DNA from: Synechococcus sp. UW105
Lineage (GTDB): Bacteria; Cyanobacteriota; Cyanobacteriia; PCC-6307; Cyanobiaceae
Length of the DNA: 64,000 nt
NCBI RefSeq assembly: GCF_900473935.1
Contig: NZ_UCNN01000012.1
Location: 1 to 64,000, forward strand
Direction of reading: 5' to 3'
The notes beneath the pieces were generated by a model, which made no database searches, was not told the origin of the DNA, and was given only the letters and a program-made list of their open reading frames with translations. Below, one piece after another: positions 33,965 through 43,835 of this stretch. Numbering within the stretch: the first letter of the stretch is position 1; every line of letters starts with the position of its first letter. A program made the position numbers and the translations under genes.

Positions 33965-34590
33965 CGTGGTGGACAGACCAGATGATGGGTGGCGTGGAAG
34001 TCCTCCTGCACTTTCCAAGTCAGCCGTCGGGAGATCTGGCGCACGATCTGGCGTAGAAGATGATCACCGCTCGATTGCACCAGACCGTCTGGAAGCAATG
34101 TGATCACTTTGGGGAGCTTGATCCAGACAGAAAGATCAAGATCCCAGCTCACATTCGTCGAGACCTCTGAAGCTGCCGCAGGCTGTTCCGCCTTGCTGAT
34201 GGCGGTGTCTTCAAGTCGCAATGAGGCCTGAAAGTCAACGTCGTAGAGGGCATTGAGGCCATCGCCGCTGCCGGGAACAGGCACCGTGGCGATGGCATAG
34301 GTTCCCTGTTGCTGGGGAAGAAGTCGAAGGCCGATGGTCGGCTCCACTTCGAAGCCAAAATTGCCGAAGCGGCCGAGCCGTAGGGCGTAGGCCTGTGGAT
34401 CAAGCACCTCGACCTCCATCGGCTTGGCACAACGCCTGAACCAGCCCTCATGACGATCCAGGTACGAACTGACCTGGGCCATAGGGGCGCGCATCTCCAT
34501 CTGATCGGAGAAATGACTGCTGTAGCAGCGGACCTGTGGGTCCTTGCTATGGCGCAGGCTGTCAGCTGGATGTCTCGTCAAGAGCAGCAC
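33946..34590 (-). CDS. DUF1997 protein
   Basis: Up to 214 residues; the start may be GTG 34590, TTG 34581, or a later ATG at 34500. The stretch CYSSHFSDQMEMRAPMAQV through SYLDRHEGWFRRCAKPM, and later LPKVITLLPDGLVQSSGDHLLRQIVRQI, resembles DUF1997 proteins of cyanobacteria and plastids, whose fold resembles lipid-binding START-like domains. No signal or membrane segment is present. Function unknown. The 3' end overlaps the DUF4079 terminator. Confidence 0.75.
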   Translation of the reverse strand: MLLLTRHPADSLRHSKDPQVRCYSSHFSDQMEMRAPMAQVSSYLDRHEGWFRRCAKPMEVEVLDPQAYALRLGRFGNFGFEVEPTIGLRLLPQQQGTYAIATVPVPGSGDGLNALYDVDFQASLRLEDTAISKAEQPAAASEVSTNVSWDLDLSVWIKLPKVITLLPDGLVQSSGDHLLRQIVRQISRRLTWKVQEDFHATHHLVCPPRKRAAF

Positions 34591-34651
34591 GAATCGCGGT
34601 CCCTTTCCGGGGAGGGTCCCCGCATGTCAACCAATGTAAAGGTGCCCAGGG

Positions 34652-35854
34652 TCAGATTTCGCTCAGCGCGATCAGTCGCTGAATCACGTGTTCCACAACG
34701 CGATCAGGTGTGGAGGCGCCAGAGGTAATGCCGACGGTCACAGGGCCGGAAGGAAGGAAGTTGTCTTCCCTTCTGAGCTCTTCTTCCTCGTCCAGGGGCT
34801 TGTGCTCGATGCTGTTGTCGGCTCCGATCCGTTCCGGGGTGTCGATATGGAAGGAGCGGATGCCGCGGCTGATGGCAATCTCCTGGAGGTGAGTGGTGTT
34901 GGAGGAGTTGTAACCACCAATCACCACCATCAGGTCGAGGGGTTCATCCACCAGCGAGAACATGGCGTCCTGGCGTTCCTGGGTGGCATCGCAGATGGTG
35001 TTGAAGGCCAGGAAGTGATCGTTGAGGTCGGCGGGGCCGTATTTGCGCAGCATCGTGCGTTCGAACAAGCGCCCGATTTCCTCAGTTTCACTTTTGAGCA
35101 TTGTTGTCTGGTTCGCCACGCCCAGTCGTTCAAGGTCGCGATCGGGATCGAATCCCTGGGAACAGGCGTTGGCGAATTTGGCCATGAAGGCCTCCCGGTC
35201 GCCGTTGCCAAGGATGTAGTCGGCCACCATCTGCGCTTCCTTGAGGTCGAGCACGACTAGATAGGTGCCGGCAAAGGAGCTGGTGGCAAGGGTTTCCTCA
35301 TGCTTCACCTTGCCGTGAATGATCGAGGTGCAGGTGTGCTTCTTGTGCTTCTCCACCGTGTTCCACACCTTCGAGACCCAGGGGCAAGTGGTGTCAACGA
35401 TGTGGCACCCTCGCTCGTTGAGCAGTTGCATCTCCTGCACCGTTGCCCCGAAAGCGGGAAGGATCACCACATCGCCGCAGTCGACACCGGAGAAGTCCTT
35501 TACGCCTTGGTCGACTGCGATGAACTCCACGTTCATCTCACGGAGGTGGTCGTTCACAGATGGGTTGTGAATGATCTCGTTCGTGATCCAGATCCGCTCA
35601 TGGGGATAGTGCTTGCGGGTCTCGTAGGCCATCGCCACGGCCCGTTCCACGCCCCAGCAGAAGCCGAAGGCTTCTGCTAGACGAACCTTCAGGCGTCCAT
35701 GGCTGAGGCGATAGTCGTTATCACGGATGGAGCCGATCAGGCTGCTCTGATAAGCCTGCTCCAGGCTGCCGGCGACCTCGTCGGCGCGTCCGAAGCCTCG
35801 GCGGTTGTAGCGGTCGGAATGGTGCAGAGAACGCTTGAAGGCGTGGGTATCCAT
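34652..35854 (-). CDS. ispH: 4-hydroxy-3-methylbut-2-enyl diphosphate reductase
   Basis: A 400-residue iron-sulfur enzyme, the last step of the MEP isoprenoid pathway giving IPP and DMAPP. The three cluster cysteines are visible in [36 protein letters not shown] and [26 protein letters not shown] contributes a substrate-binding His. The long form with an N-terminal extension is usual in cyanobacteria and plants. Start at ATG 35854 rather than the TTG 9 bases upstream. Isoprenoids feed the carotenoids and chlorophyll tail that this phototroph needs. Confidence 0.95.
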   Translation of the reverse strand: MDTHAFKRSLHHSDRYNRRGFGRADEVAGSLEQAYQSSLIGSIRDNDYRLSHGRLKVRLAEAFGFCWGVERAVAMAYETRKHYPHERIWITNEIIHNPSVNDHLREMNVEFIAVDQGVKDFSGVDCGDVVILPAFGATVQEMQLLNERGCHIVDTTCPWVSKVWNTVEKHKKHTCTSIIHGKVKHEETLATSSFAGTYLVVLDLKEAQMVADYILGNGDREAFMAKFANACSQGFDPDRDLERLGVANQTTMLKSETEEIGRLFERTMLRKYGPADLNDHFLAFNTICDATQERQDAMFSLVDEPLDLMVVIGGYNSSNTTHLQEIAISRGIRSFHIDTPERIGADNSIEHKPLDEEEELRREDNFLPSGPVTVGITSGASTPDRVVEHVIQRLIALSEI

Positions 35855-35947
35855 ATCCGGCAAAGCAGTGGCATGACTCTATGGGCAGCTCCGGCTGTCT
35901 GACGTGACAGGGGGCGTTGTTGCGGATGGTTTGGCCATCACTGCCCA

Positions 35948-35975
35948 ATAAAAAAGTCCGACCTGATGGCCGGAC
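35948..35975 (-). terminator. Intrinsic terminator of amt
   Basis: Read on the minus strand, GTCCGGCC and GGTCGGAC pair around a short ATCA loop (one G-T pair), followed by TTTTTT. It lies about 30 bases after the amt stop and ahead of ispH. Confidence 0.8.
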
Positions 35976-36007
35976 CTGGTTTGTTGGATTCAGCCAAGAG
36001 TGGCTGT

Positions 36008-37549
36008 CTAGTTGTTGGTGGTGGCGAAGTCTGGATAGGCCTCCATGCCGTGCTCACCGATGTCAAGGCCTTCGGTTTCTTCGGCTTCAGTAACGCGGAT
36101 GCCACCGAATAGGGCACCGATCACTGACCAGGCGATCCAGCAGGTCACTAGGGCCCAAAGTGCGTAGGCACCAGCGCCAAGGGCTTGGATTCCAAGCTGG
36201 TCGATGCCTCCGCCGTTGAACAGTCCGAGCGCATCGCCACTCTCCTGGATGTCGTAGCCCCAGAGACCAATGACGAGAGTTCCCCAAACACCACAGACAC
36301 CGTGTACGGAGAAGGCTCCGACCGGGTCATCGATTCCGGCGGAATCGAGTGCGGCGACTGCGAAAACAACAATGATGCCTCCGATTAAACCGGCAAGCCA
36401 GGAGCCAACCCAGGTGAGGTTGGCGCAACCTGCGGTGATGCTGACGAGACCAGCCAAGATGCCGTTGATGATCATCGTCAGGTCTGGCTTACCCGACGTG
36501 AGTGTGGAGACAAGCGTGGCGCCTATGGCACCGCCTGCCGCCGCGAGGGTGGTGGTGACTGCCACATAGGGCACCCATTCATCCATGCCGAGTTGGGAGC
36601 CTGGATTGAATCCATACCAGCCGATCCAAAGGATCAGAGCTCCAAGAGTGGCAATGGCCATGTTGTGGCCTGGGATGGCCTGGGGACGGCCACTAACAAA
36701 TTTGCCAATGCGAGGGCCGAGGAGCATGGCTCCAACCAGCCCTGCCCAGGCCCCAACTGAGTGAACGATTGAAGAGCCTGCAAAATCGATGAAGGGTCGA
36801 ATCACGGCTCCATCAGCATCCCTGGCCCCAATTTCGTTCAGCCAACCACTGTTCCATTCCCAGGAGCCAGAGATGGGGTAGATCACACCCGTCAGCACAA
36901 TTGCGAAGACCACGAATTCACCGAACTTGACGCGTTCAGCCACGAGTCCGGAAACAATCGTTGCGGCAGTACCAGCAAAAGCAGCCTGGAAGAGGAAGTC
37001 GATGGATGGCACCAACTGCACACAATCCTTTGCTGGATCAGGGTTTGCGGCACATGCCAAGGCATCAGCTGCACTCCAGTCGAAGAAGAATCCTTTGAAG
37101 GAAAGCCAGCCGCTAACGATGGAATCTCCATACATCAGGGAATAACCGACAACCCAATAAGCGGTGACGGCCAGTGCGAAAACAAACAGATTTTTCGCAA
37201 GAATGTTGACGGCGTTTTTCTGACGGCACATGCCGGCTTCGACCATGGCGAAGCCGGCATTCATGAAGATCACAAGCACTGCTGCGATCAGCAGCCACAG
37301 GTTGTCAGCGAGGAACTTCGCTGCTTGTGCACCTGTGAGGTCACTGAGGCCGACGCTTTCGGCTCGGACGGAAAGATTGAAAATGCCTAGCCCTAGTAGG
37401 GCTAGGGGAACGGTTGCCAGCCAGAGGCGGGAGCGATCGGAGCTAAAGCCGCGGATGCTGCGGAGGAGGAGCATGGGGCCATCCAGGAGGCTGGCCTCCT
37501 GGAGACGCGTCTTGCTCCGCCTCGATGGCGGCTGCAGAGCAGTTGTCAT
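36008..37549 (-). CDS. amt: Ammonium transporter (Amt family)
   Basis: A 513-residue protein with a signal-like N-terminal segment (around WLATVPLALLGLGIFNLSVRA) and eleven transmembrane helices. Amt motifs include FMNAGFAMVEAGMCRQKNA and GSWEWNSGWLNE. The channel histidines of the twin-His pair are in GSSIVHSVGAWAGLVGAM and VHGVCGVWGTLVIGL. ATG at 37549 is chosen; a TTG lies 21 bases upstream and an ATG at 37474 would also precede the first helix. It imports NH4+/NH3 for a nitrogen-limited phototroph. A possible degenerate NtcA box is about 110 bases upstream. A terminator follows. Confidence 0.95.
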   Translation of the reverse strand: MTTALQPPSRRSKTRLQEASLLDGPMLLLRSIRGFSSDRSRLWLATVPLALLGLGIFNLSVRAESVGLSDLTGAQAAKFLADNLWLLIAAVLVIFMNAGFAMVEAGMCRQKNAVNILAKNLFVFALAVTAYWVVGYSLMYGDSIVSGWLSFKGFFFDWSAADALACAANPDPAKDCVQLVPSIDFLFQAAFAGTAATIVSGLVAERVKFGEFVVFAIVLTGVIYPISGSWEWNSGWLNEIGARDADGAVIRPFIDFAGSSIVHSVGAWAGLVGAMLLGPRIGKFVSGRPQAIPGHNMAIATLGALILWIGWYGFNPGSQLGMDEWVPYVAVTTTLAAAGGAIGATLVSTLTSGKPDLTMIINGILAGLVSITAGCANLTWVGSWLAGLIGGIIVVFAVAALDSAGIDDPVGAFSVHGVCGVWGTLVIGLWGYDIQESGDALGLFNGGGIDQLGIQALGAGAYALWALVTCWIAWSVIGALFGGIRVTEAEETEGLDIGEHGMEAYPDFATTNN

Positions 37550-37656
37550 AAATGAAAAGCAGGGCTGCAAAGCCGGTGGTTTTGGTCCACCGCTAAATCA
37601 AAAATGCTCGTTAGCGAACTTTTTTCAAGTGTCTTTGGCTACCGAATTTGCAAAAG

Positions 37657-37670
37657 GTGCATATTGTTAC
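37657..37670 (-). promoter_or_regulatory. Possible degenerate NtcA box upstream of amt
   Basis: On the minus strand the sequence reads GTA-N8-CAC, one mismatch from the GTA-N8-TAC NtcA consensus, roughly 108 bases upstream of the amt start. Unlike the ntcA promoter at 58289-58330, no TAN3T element lies 22 or 23 bases downstream, so the case is weak. It is listed because amt is a classic NtcA target. Confidence 0.25.
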
Positions 37671-37689
37671 ATTCGCTACAGCCCTTGTT

Positions 37690-38448
37690 CTAGCTGGGTT
37701 GCTGCCGTTTCACGGGTCTTAAGCCCAGCCAGCTCACCTGATCGCGTTCAAAACGGAAGCAGCAGGGCAGCACCTCGACGCCGGCATCAAGGGCCTCACG
37801 AAAGAGTTCGCCGTACCGTGGATCTGCGCGATCGCCTGGAGCAAAGCAGGTCAGATCCGGCCTGCTTAAACAGGGCACCAGAACAGCCCGTGCGCTGGGC
37901 AGTACGTCGATGAGCTCTTGCAGATGCTTCTGCCCCCGTTCGGTGATGGTGTCCGGGAAGAGGGCCAGGGAACCTTCGCACCAGGTGGTGTTTTTCACCT
38001 CCAAGTAAATCGGGCGTTGATCAACGGCCTGTTCCGCCGGCTGGAGCAGTAGGTCGATGCGGCTCTTCTTGTTCTTGCCATAGGGCACTTCCGCGCGGAT
38101 GGAGCCGATCTCGCCAAGCTGCGCATCGAGGCAGCCGGCTTCGATCGCGGCGCGGATTAGTCGATTAGGGAGTGCGGTATTGATGCCAACCCAGCACTCT
38201 TTCCCGTCCGCTCCAGGCACTTCTGCTTGCTCCCAGGTCCAGGCCAGTTTTCGGGTTGGGGATGGGGCATGGCGCAGTCGCACCCTTTGGCCTGGCAGGA
38301 GCACGCCAGTCATGGGTCCGGTGTTGGCGCAATGGGCTGTGACCTCTGTGCCGTCATCCAGGCGAACATCCGCCAGGAAGCGTTTGTAGCGCTTGAGCAG
38401 TACCCCTTCGTGTAAGGCCTCGAACTGAAGGAGGGGTAAATCCGCCAT
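37690..38448 (-). CDS. sfsA: SfsA family DNA/RNA nuclease
   Basis: A 252-residue protein. LLKRYKRFLADVRLDDG, then VTAHCANTGPMTGVLLPGQRV, YLEVKNTTWCEGSLALFPDTITERGQKHL and LVPCLSRPDLTCFAPGDRADPRY match SfsA, once thought a sugar-fermentation regulator and related in fold to nucleases (the EVKN segment is the PD-(D/E)xK-like site). ATG 38448. Physiological role in cyanobacteria unknown. It lies upstream of and on the same strand as amt, with 140 bp between. Confidence 0.92.
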   Translation of the reverse strand: MADLPLLQFEALHEGVLLKRYKRFLADVRLDDGTEVTAHCANTGPMTGVLLPGQRVRLRHAPSPTRKLAWTWEQAEVPGADGKECWVGINTALPNRLIRAAIEAGCLDAQLGEIGSIRAEVPYGKNKKSRIDLLLQPAEQAVDQRPIYLEVKNTTWCEGSLALFPDTITERGQKHLQELIDVLPSARAVLVPCLSRPDLTCFAPGDRADPRYGELFREALDAGVEVLPCCFRFERDQVSWLGLRPVKRQQPS

Positions 38449-38560
38449 GGGTGTGAGCTGAAGAGTCCGGGGATGGTGGCCATGGTGGCCCCTGGCCTGT
38501 GCCGCTCAGCCCCAGGCGGCCGAGAATGCCGCCCGACTCTTCACTGCCTGCGGTCCCTCC

Positions 38561-40168
38561 ATGGCGAGATCCCTCAAGCGCATCGCTCTGGTGGTGACCT
38601 ACGGCACCTTGCTCAGCAAGGTGGGTGGCCTCGCCCGACAACTGGTGATTGCTGCTGCTTTCGGCGTTGGGGCTGCCTATGACGCCTACAACTACGCCTA
38701 CGTGCTGCCGGGATTTCTGCTCATCCTGCTCGGCGGCATCAATGGGCCCTTTCACAGTGCGATGGTGAGCGTTCTGAGTCGTCGCCCTCGGCAGGAGGGT
38801 GCCCATATTCTCGCCACGCTCAACTCGATGGTGAGTGCTGTGTTGCTGGTGGTGACCCTCGCACTGGTGCTTGCGGCCGACCCGCTGATCACCCTGGTGG
38901 GGCCGGGTCTGCCTCCAGAGCTGCACCACAACGCCGTCCTTCAGCTGCAAGTGATGGCACCGATGGCTCTGCTGGCCGGTTTGATCGGCCTCGGCTTTGG
39001 ATCCCTCAATGCTGCTGATGAGTTCTGGATCCCGGCGATTTCGCCATTGATGTCAAGCCTGGCCTTGATTCTCGGCGTTGGTTTGCTCTGGTGGCAGCTC
39101 GGTGACTTGATTGCATTGCCCGAGTTCGCGATCCGGGGGGGAGTGGTGTTGGCCCTCGCCACCCTGGTTGGTGCCTTTTCCCAGTGGTTACTCCAGCTCC
39201 CGGCGTTGATGAAGCATGGGTTGGCTCGGCTCCATTTCGTCTGGGACTGGCGCCATCCCGGGGTGCGTGAGGTCTGGCAGGTGATGGGCCCTGCCACCCT
39301 CTCCTCGGGCATGTTGCAGATCAATGTGTTCACTGATCTGTTCTTCGCCTCTGGAATTCTCGGTGCGGCGGCTGGTCTGGGCTACGCCAATCTGCTGGTG
39401 CAGACCCCATTGGGTTTGATCTCCAATGCTCTGCTGGTGCCGCTCCTACCCACCTTTGCCAGGTTGACGGCCGCAGAGGATCGCCCCGCTCTGGTGGCAC
39501 GCATCCGTCAGGGACTGATGCTTTCGACGGCCAGCATGCTTCCTCTGGGCGCGCTGTTTGTGGCTCTCGGTGGGCCAATCGTGGCGCTGGTTTACGAACG
39601 TGGTGCTTTCGATGCCCAGGCTGTGCAGTTGGTCACCGGACTGCTGATGGCGTATGGCGTCGGCATGCCGGCCTATCTCGGCCGCGATGTGCTCGTGCGT
39701 GTTTTTTACGCCTTGGGCGATGGCACCACACCTTTCCGTCTCTCCATGGCGGGGATCGGCATGAATGTTCTGTTCGACTGGGTTCTCGTGGGTGGCCCGA
39801 CGCCTTGGGGCCCTCAGCTTCCGTTCAATCTCGGTGCTCCGGGTCTGGTGCTTGCAACGGTGGCGATCAATCTGATCACCTGCATCGCACTGCTGTTGGC
39901 GTTGCAGTCGCGACTTCAGGTTTTGCCCCTGCGGGACTGGGCCATGGATGGGCTGTCCCTGTTGGTGTCTGCTGGGCTTTCAGGTGCAGCAGCATGGGCA
40001 CTGAGTGCTCTGATTGCCTGGCCCTACGATTTGGTGGGGCGTCTGTGCCAGGTGGGCTTGTCGACGGCGGCGAGTTGTCTGGTCTTCTTTGCTCTGGGTC
40101 GTGCCTTTGATGTGCCGGAAGTGGCCCAAATCACAAGCACCGTCACGCGCCGATTTAGTCGTCGCTGA
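38561..40168 (+). CDS. murJ: Lipid II flippase MurJ (MviN)
   Basis: A 535-residue inner-membrane protein with about fourteen helices. It begins SLKRIALVVTYGTLLSKVGGLARQLVIAAAFG, the MurJ signature, with YDAYNYAYVLPGFLLILLGG, and a later RDVLVRVFYALGDGTTPFRLS. It flips lipid II across the membrane for peptidoglycan assembly. Its last 14 bp overlap the convergent small gene at 40155. Confidence 0.94.
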   Translation: MARSLKRIALVVTYGTLLSKVGGLARQLVIAAAFGVGAAYDAYNYAYVLPGFLLILLGGINGPFHSAMVSVLSRRPRQEGAHILATLNSMVSAVLLVVTLALVLAADPLITLVGPGLPPELHHNAVLQLQVMAPMALLAGLIGLGFGSLNAADEFWIPAISPLMSSLALILGVGLLWWQLGDLIALPEFAIRGGVVLALATLVGAFSQWLLQLPALMKHGLARLHFVWDWRHPGVREVWQVMGPATLSSGMLQINVFTDLFFASGILGAAAGLGYANLLVQTPLGLISNALLVPLLPTFARLTAAEDRPALVARIRQGLMLSTASMLPLGALFVALGGPIVALVYERGAFDAQAVQLVTGLLMAYGVGMPAYLGRDVLVRVFYALGDGTTPFRLSMAGIGMNVLFDWVLVGGPTPWGPQLPFNLGAPGLVLATVAINLITCIALLLALQSRLQVLPLRDWAMDGLSLLVSAGLSGAAAWALSALIAWPYDLVGRLCQVGLSTAASCLVFFALGRAFDVPEVAQITSTVTRRFSRR

Positions 40169-40481
40169 GAATGACGTTGCGGTCTTCCCGCACTTGGATG
40201 GGCAGCTCAAGTTGCTGGCGACCCACGACTTGAGGCCCCTGCACGGACAAGATGCGGGCCTCAATCCCGAATTCCTTGAAAGCGTTTTCGAGCTCCTGAA
40301 TCAATGCTTTCTCAACCTGAGCTTCGGAATCAACAACTTTCCCGATCAGGCGCTCTCCGAGCTTGCCGATGCGTTGACGCATCACCTCGCGGGCATTAGT
40401 GACCTCGATGATCAGCACGGGAACGTCCGGGTTGGCAGCAACCTTATCGGCAGTGCTCCTCCAGGATCTCCTCGAGATCAT
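40155..40481 (-). CDS. Conserved hypothetical protein
   Basis: Up to 108 residues; the first 21 codons overlap the end of the DUF3181 gene by 38 bp, so the true start may be the GTG at 40418 (VLIIEVTNAREVMRQ). The protein has a NAREVMRQRIGKLGERLIGKVVD segment and an acidic helix (ALIQELENAFKEFG). A basic-acidic alternation and no membrane segment suggest a cytoplasmic protein. I recall relatives in cyanobacteria but no function. It is the last of three minus-strand small genes. Confidence 0.7.
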   Translation of the reverse strand: MISRRSWRSTADKVAANPDVPVLIIEVTNAREVMRQRIGKLGERLIGKVVDSEAQVEKALIQELENAFKEFGIEARILSVQGPQVVGRQQLELPIQVREDRNVILSDD

Positions 40482-40734
40482 GAAGCTGTACAGCAGGAAT
40501 CAGACGCGCCAGCGGAAGTTTGGTGCTGCCGCCACCCATCGGAACCTGTAGGGCTTCGAGCGCTTGGCGGGCAGCAATCCCTGCACCTTGATCCAGTCGG
40601 GCGCTGCATTCGATCGCTAGAGCCTCCGCTAGGCCCGCATCGCCGAGATAGAGATGCCATCCGGCGACTTGCAGGTAAAGACGATCGCTGAGCGCGGTGG
40701 TCAGATCGCGTAGGGCAGCAGCATCGAGGCTCAT
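40444..40734 (-). CDS. DUF3181 protein
   Basis: A 96-residue protein: LTTALSDRLYLQVAGWHLYLGDAGLAEALAIECSA followed by MGGGSTKLPLARLIPAVQLHDLEEILEEHC. The pattern fits DUF3181, a cyanobacterium-specific family without known function. Its ATG overlaps the upstream membrane-protein stop by 4 bases, pointing to coupling. Confidence 0.8.
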   Translation of the reverse strand: MSLDAAALRDLTTALSDRLYLQVAGWHLYLGDAGLAEALAIECSARLDQGAGIAARQALEALQVPMGGGSTKLPLARLIPAVQLHDLEEILEEHCR

Positions 40735-41015
40735 GGCTGATCGCGTTGTGGGGGATGCGTAGGGGTGGTGGCCACTGGTTCTGTGCGGCCGGGTCGTTGG
40801 GCAATCACGGTGATTAATTGCACCACTAACAGCGTGAACCAGATGTCTGTGACCCAAGCAAGATGCTCCCAAGGGTGACGCATGCCCTGCACGAACCAGA
40901 GCCCGCTGTTGATGGCGGCAAACACACCTGCGTGCAGGGTGAGATTCACAATCCGGCTGAAGTGCCGGTAGATCGGATCCTCCGGATTGGCCGGGCCGTA
41001 CCAGCGGATGGGCAT
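40731..41015 (-). CDS. Small two-helix membrane protein
   Basis: A 94-residue protein starting MPIRWYGPANPEDPIYRHFSRIVN (ATG 41015). It has two hydrophobic helices (LTLHAGVFAAINSGLWFVQG and WVTDIWFTLLVVQLITVIA), resembling the 2TM-domain proteins. The C-terminus is Thr/Pro-rich and cytoplasmic or disordered. Function unknown. It starts a three-gene minus-strand group with DUF3181 and the gene at 40155. Confidence 0.7.
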   Translation of the reverse strand: MPIRWYGPANPEDPIYRHFSRIVNLTLHAGVFAAINSGLWFVQGMRHPWEHLAWVTDIWFTLLVVQLITVIAQRPGRTEPVATTPTHPPQRDQP

Positions 41016-41143
41016 GGAGCAGCGCCTGTGCACTGCATTGATTGTGGCGCTCGCTTCGAGCGCCTGGGAGCTCCGCTGATGCGACAGGGCCGCAGGCATG
41101 GTTGACGTCGGGTGCCTCGATGAGCTCAGATAGTCGGACTCAA

Positions 41144-41217
41144 GCGCTTGTAGCTCAGCGGATTAGAGCATCTGACTACGGATCAGAGGGTCGGGAGTTC
41201 GAATCTCTCCAGGCGCG
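41144..41217 (+). tRNA. tRNA-Arg (ACG)
   Basis: Acceptor GCGCTTG pairs with CAGGCGC (one G-T pair), the D arm is GCTC...GAGC, the anticodon stem TCTGA/TCAGA encloses CTACGGA (anticodon ACG), and the T arm is GGGAG-TTCGAAT-CTCTC with one G-T pair. Discriminator is G; CCA is not encoded. ACG is usually edited to ICG and reads CGN. A terminator hairpin follows. Confidence 0.95.
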
Positions 41218-41225
41218 CTTGAAAG

Positions 41226-41250
41226 CTGTCCGCAAGGGCAGTTTTTTTTT
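41226..41250 (+). terminator. Intrinsic terminator after tRNA-Arg
   Basis: CTGTCC and GGGCAG pair (one T-G) around a GCAA tetraloop and are followed by nine T. It lies 8 bases after the tRNA. Confidence 0.85.
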
Positions 41251-41306
41251 GCAATCAATTCGTTGGAAGTCATTTCCTACGATTCATCAACAGCAGGCCT
41301 CCTCCG

Positions 41307-42599
41307 ATGTCAGACAGCGCTTCCGCTCCGATCAATGCCGCTCTGGTGGATGCCGATCCCGCGATCGCTGCCCTGATTGATCAGGAGCAGAACCGTCAGG
41401 AAACGCACCTGGAGCTGATCGCTTCCGAGAACTTTGCCTCTCGTGCCGTGATGCAGGCCCAGGGCTCGGTTCTCACCAACAAATATGCCGAAGGCCTTCC
41501 CCACAAGCGTTACTACGGCGGCTGTGAGCACGTGGATGCCATCGAGGAGCTGGCGATCGAGCGGGCCAAGCAGCTCTTTGGTGCCGCCTGGGCCAACGTT
41601 CAGCCTCACAGCGGTGCCCAGGCCAACTTCGCCGTCTTTCTGGCGCTTCTGAAGCCTGGCGACACGATCATGGGTATGGACCTCAGCCATGGCGGGCACC
41701 TCACCCACGGATCGCCCGTGAACGTGAGCGGTAAGTGGTTCAACGTGGTGCAGTACGGAGTTGATCAAGCAACCCAGCGCCTGGACATGGAGCGGGTTCG
41801 GCAACTTGCGCTTGAGCACAAACCGAAGCTGATCGTTTGCGGCTATTCCGCTTACCCACGCACGATCGATTTCCCTGCCTTCCGAGCCATCGCCGATGAA
41901 GTGGGTGCCTTCTTGCTGGCTGATATGGCCCACATCGCGGGGCTCGTGGCGGCAGGAGTGCACCCCAGTCCTTTGCCTCACTGTGATGTGGTGACAACGA
42001 CCACCCACAAAACCTTGCGGGGGCCTCGCGGTGGCTTGATCCTCTGTCGCGATGCCGACTTCGCCAAGCGTTTCGACAAGGCCGTCTTCCCTGGCACCCA
42101 GGGTGGTCCGCTTGAGCACGTAATCGCGGCCAAGGCTGTGGCCTTTGGCGAGGCCTTACAGGCTGACTTCAAGGCCTACAGCCTTCAGGTCGTGGCGAAT
42201 GCCCAGGCTCTCGCTGAGCGCATTCAGGCTCGTGGCATCGATGTGGTCAGCGATGGCACCGATAACCATCTTGTGCTGCTTGATCTGCGCAGCATCGGTA
42301 TGACGGGCAAGGTGGCCGATCTGCTGGTGAGTGATGTGAATATCACCGCCAACAAGAACACCGTGCCGTTTGATCCTGAGTCGCCCTTCGTCACCAGTGG
42401 TCTGCGGCTCGGAACCGCAGCCCTCACCACCCGCGGATTTGATGCTGACGCCTTCGCTGAGGTGGCTGATGTGATTGCAGACCGGCTGCTCAACCCCGAA
42501 GACGATGCTGTGCAAAGTCGTTGCCGTGTGAGGGTCCTCGACCTGTGCCGGCGCTTCCCGCTGTATCTCAATCCTTCGCCTGTGCCGGCGCTTGCCTGA
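41307..42599 (+). CDS. glyA: Serine hydroxymethyltransferase
   Basis: A 430-residue PLP enzyme that interconverts serine and glycine with tetrahydrofolate, supplying one-carbon units. Features: [41 protein letters not shown], and [16 protein letters not shown] with Schiff-base Lys235. Length is normal. It comes 56 bp after the tRNA-Arg terminator. In cyanobacteria it also serves photorespiratory glycine. No glycine riboswitch is visible in the short leader. Confidence 0.97.
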   Translation: MSDSASAPINAALVDADPAIAALIDQEQNRQETHLELIASENFASRAVMQAQGSVLTNKYAEGLPHKRYYGGCEHVDAIEELAIERAKQLFGAAWANVQPHSGAQANFAVFLALLKPGDTIMGMDLSHGGHLTHGSPVNVSGKWFNVVQYGVDQATQRLDMERVRQLALEHKPKLIVCGYSAYPRTIDFPAFRAIADEVGAFLLADMAHIAGLVAAGVHPSPLPHCDVVTTTTHKTLRGPRGGLILCRDADFAKRFDKAVFPGTQGGPLEHVIAAKAVAFGEALQADFKAYSLQVVANAQALAERIQARGIDVVSDGTDNHLVLLDLRSIGMTGKVADLLVSDVNITANKNTVPFDPESPFVTSGLRLGTAALTTRGFDADAFAEVADVIADRLLNPEDDAVQSRCRVRVLDLCRRFPLYLNPSPVPALA

Positions 42600-42689
42600 C
42601 TGTCCTAGCGGTGGCTGGAACGATGTGGTTGGCTTGCCTAGATTGGAACCATCTCATCCGATCTGGGTGATCCGCCTCCGGAGTCTTCT

Positions 42690-43835
42690 GTGATCCTCGC
42701 GAGCAGCCCTCTCGCCATGGCCGTGATCACGCTGATGATCGCGGCAGGGATCACGACGTTGGTCGTTCCATTGGTGCGACGACTTGGTCTGCAACTGGGG
42801 CTGATTGATCAACCCGATCCGCGTAAACAGCACTCCTCCCCGATGGTGCGCCTGGGTGGTGTGGGCATGGTCTTGGGCTTCTGCGCTGCGTTGGCCGTCA
42901 TCTGGGGGATTGGCGGTTTTGGCCTGCTAGCCCCCGATCGTGACCAATTGATCTGGACGACGCTGGCTGGATCTCTCTGCTTTTTCTTCATCGGACTGGC
43001 CGATGATTTGTTCGCTCTTTCCCCCTGGCCGCGCCTCGCAGGCCAGATCACCGTGGCCATGGTGGTGTGGTCCCAGGGGGTGCGCATCGGTGCGATTGAC
43101 CTCCCCTGGCTGAGTGGGTCTGCCTCGGTCATCGTTTTGCCCGAACTCTTCAGCCTCGCTGCAACAGTGATCTGGCTGGTGGGTATTACCAATGCAATCA
43201 ACTGGCTGGATGGCCTTGACGGCCTTGCTGCCGGAGTGGCCGGTATTGCAGCGGTTGGTCTGCTTTCGGTGAGTTTCTCGCTTAACCAGGCGGCAGCTGG
43301 CTTGCTGGCGGCGGCCCTGGCGGGATGCTGTTTCGGTTTCTTGCGCCACAACTTCAATCCCGCCCGCATCTTTATGGGCGATGGTGGCTCCTATTTCCTT
43401 GGCTTCACGCTGGCTGCCGTCAGCATCGTTGGCCCAGCCAAAGGCCTCACTACCGTCAGTCTTTTGCTGCCATTGCTGATCCTGTCTCTGCCCCTTGCGG
43501 ATATGTCTGCCGTGATCATGGGGCGGCTGAGTGATGGCCATTCCCCCTTTTATCCCGATCGGCGCCACCTGCATCACCGCTTGTTACGTGCGGGGTTCAG
43601 TCATCGACGCACGGTTTTGCTCATCTACGTCTTCACGCAATGGTTGGCTGCTCTTGCAATGGTGGTGGCCAACGTTGAACTCCGCTTTCTCTGGTTGGCT
43701 TTAGCGACGGCGATTTTGGTGGCCACCGTCGTGGTGATGCGTCGTCGTCAGATGGAAGAAACGGCTCGGAAGGCTGCACGCCGAAGAGCCCATGCAGACA
43801 AGAACCTCGCAGCCTGTCATCACAAGCATGGCTGA
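42690..43835 (+). CDS. WecA/MraY-family undecaprenyl-phosphate sugar-phosphate transferase
   Basis: A 381-residue membrane protein (GTG start at 42690) with about ten or eleven helices. Asp-rich loops [11 protein letters not shown] and [12 protein letters not shown], then [10 protein letters not shown] and [17 protein letters not shown] are typical of the WecA/TagO branch, which loads GlcNAc-1-P onto undecaprenyl phosphate; MraY itself has a different C-terminal motif. It would start O-antigen or other surface-glycan assembly and pair with the WecG-like enzyme at 26.3 kb. The 3' end overlaps cinA by 8 bp. Confidence 0.9.
   Translation: MILASSPLAMAVITLMIAAGITTLVVPLVRRLGLQLGLIDQPDPRKQHSSPMVRLGGVGMVLGFCAALAVIWGIGGFGLLAPDRDQLIWTTLAGSLCFFFIGLADDLFALSPWPRLAGQITVAMVVWSQGVRIGAIDLPWLSGSASVIVLPELFSLAATVIWLVGITNAINWLDGLDGLAAGVAGIAAVGLLSVSFSLNQAAAGLLAAALAGCCFGFLRHNFNPARIFMGDGGSYFLGFTLAAVSIVGPAKGLTTVSLLLPLLILSLPLADMSAVIMGRLSDGHSPFYPDRRHLHHRLLRAGFSHRRTVLLIYVFTQWLAALAMVVANVELRFLWLALATAILVATVVVMRRRQMEETARKAARRRAHADKNLAACHHKHG

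Noticed and set aside
41251-41306. Glycine riboswitch upstream of glyA
   Set aside because: Only 56 bases separate the terminator from the start and no conserved glycine-aptamer core is seen.
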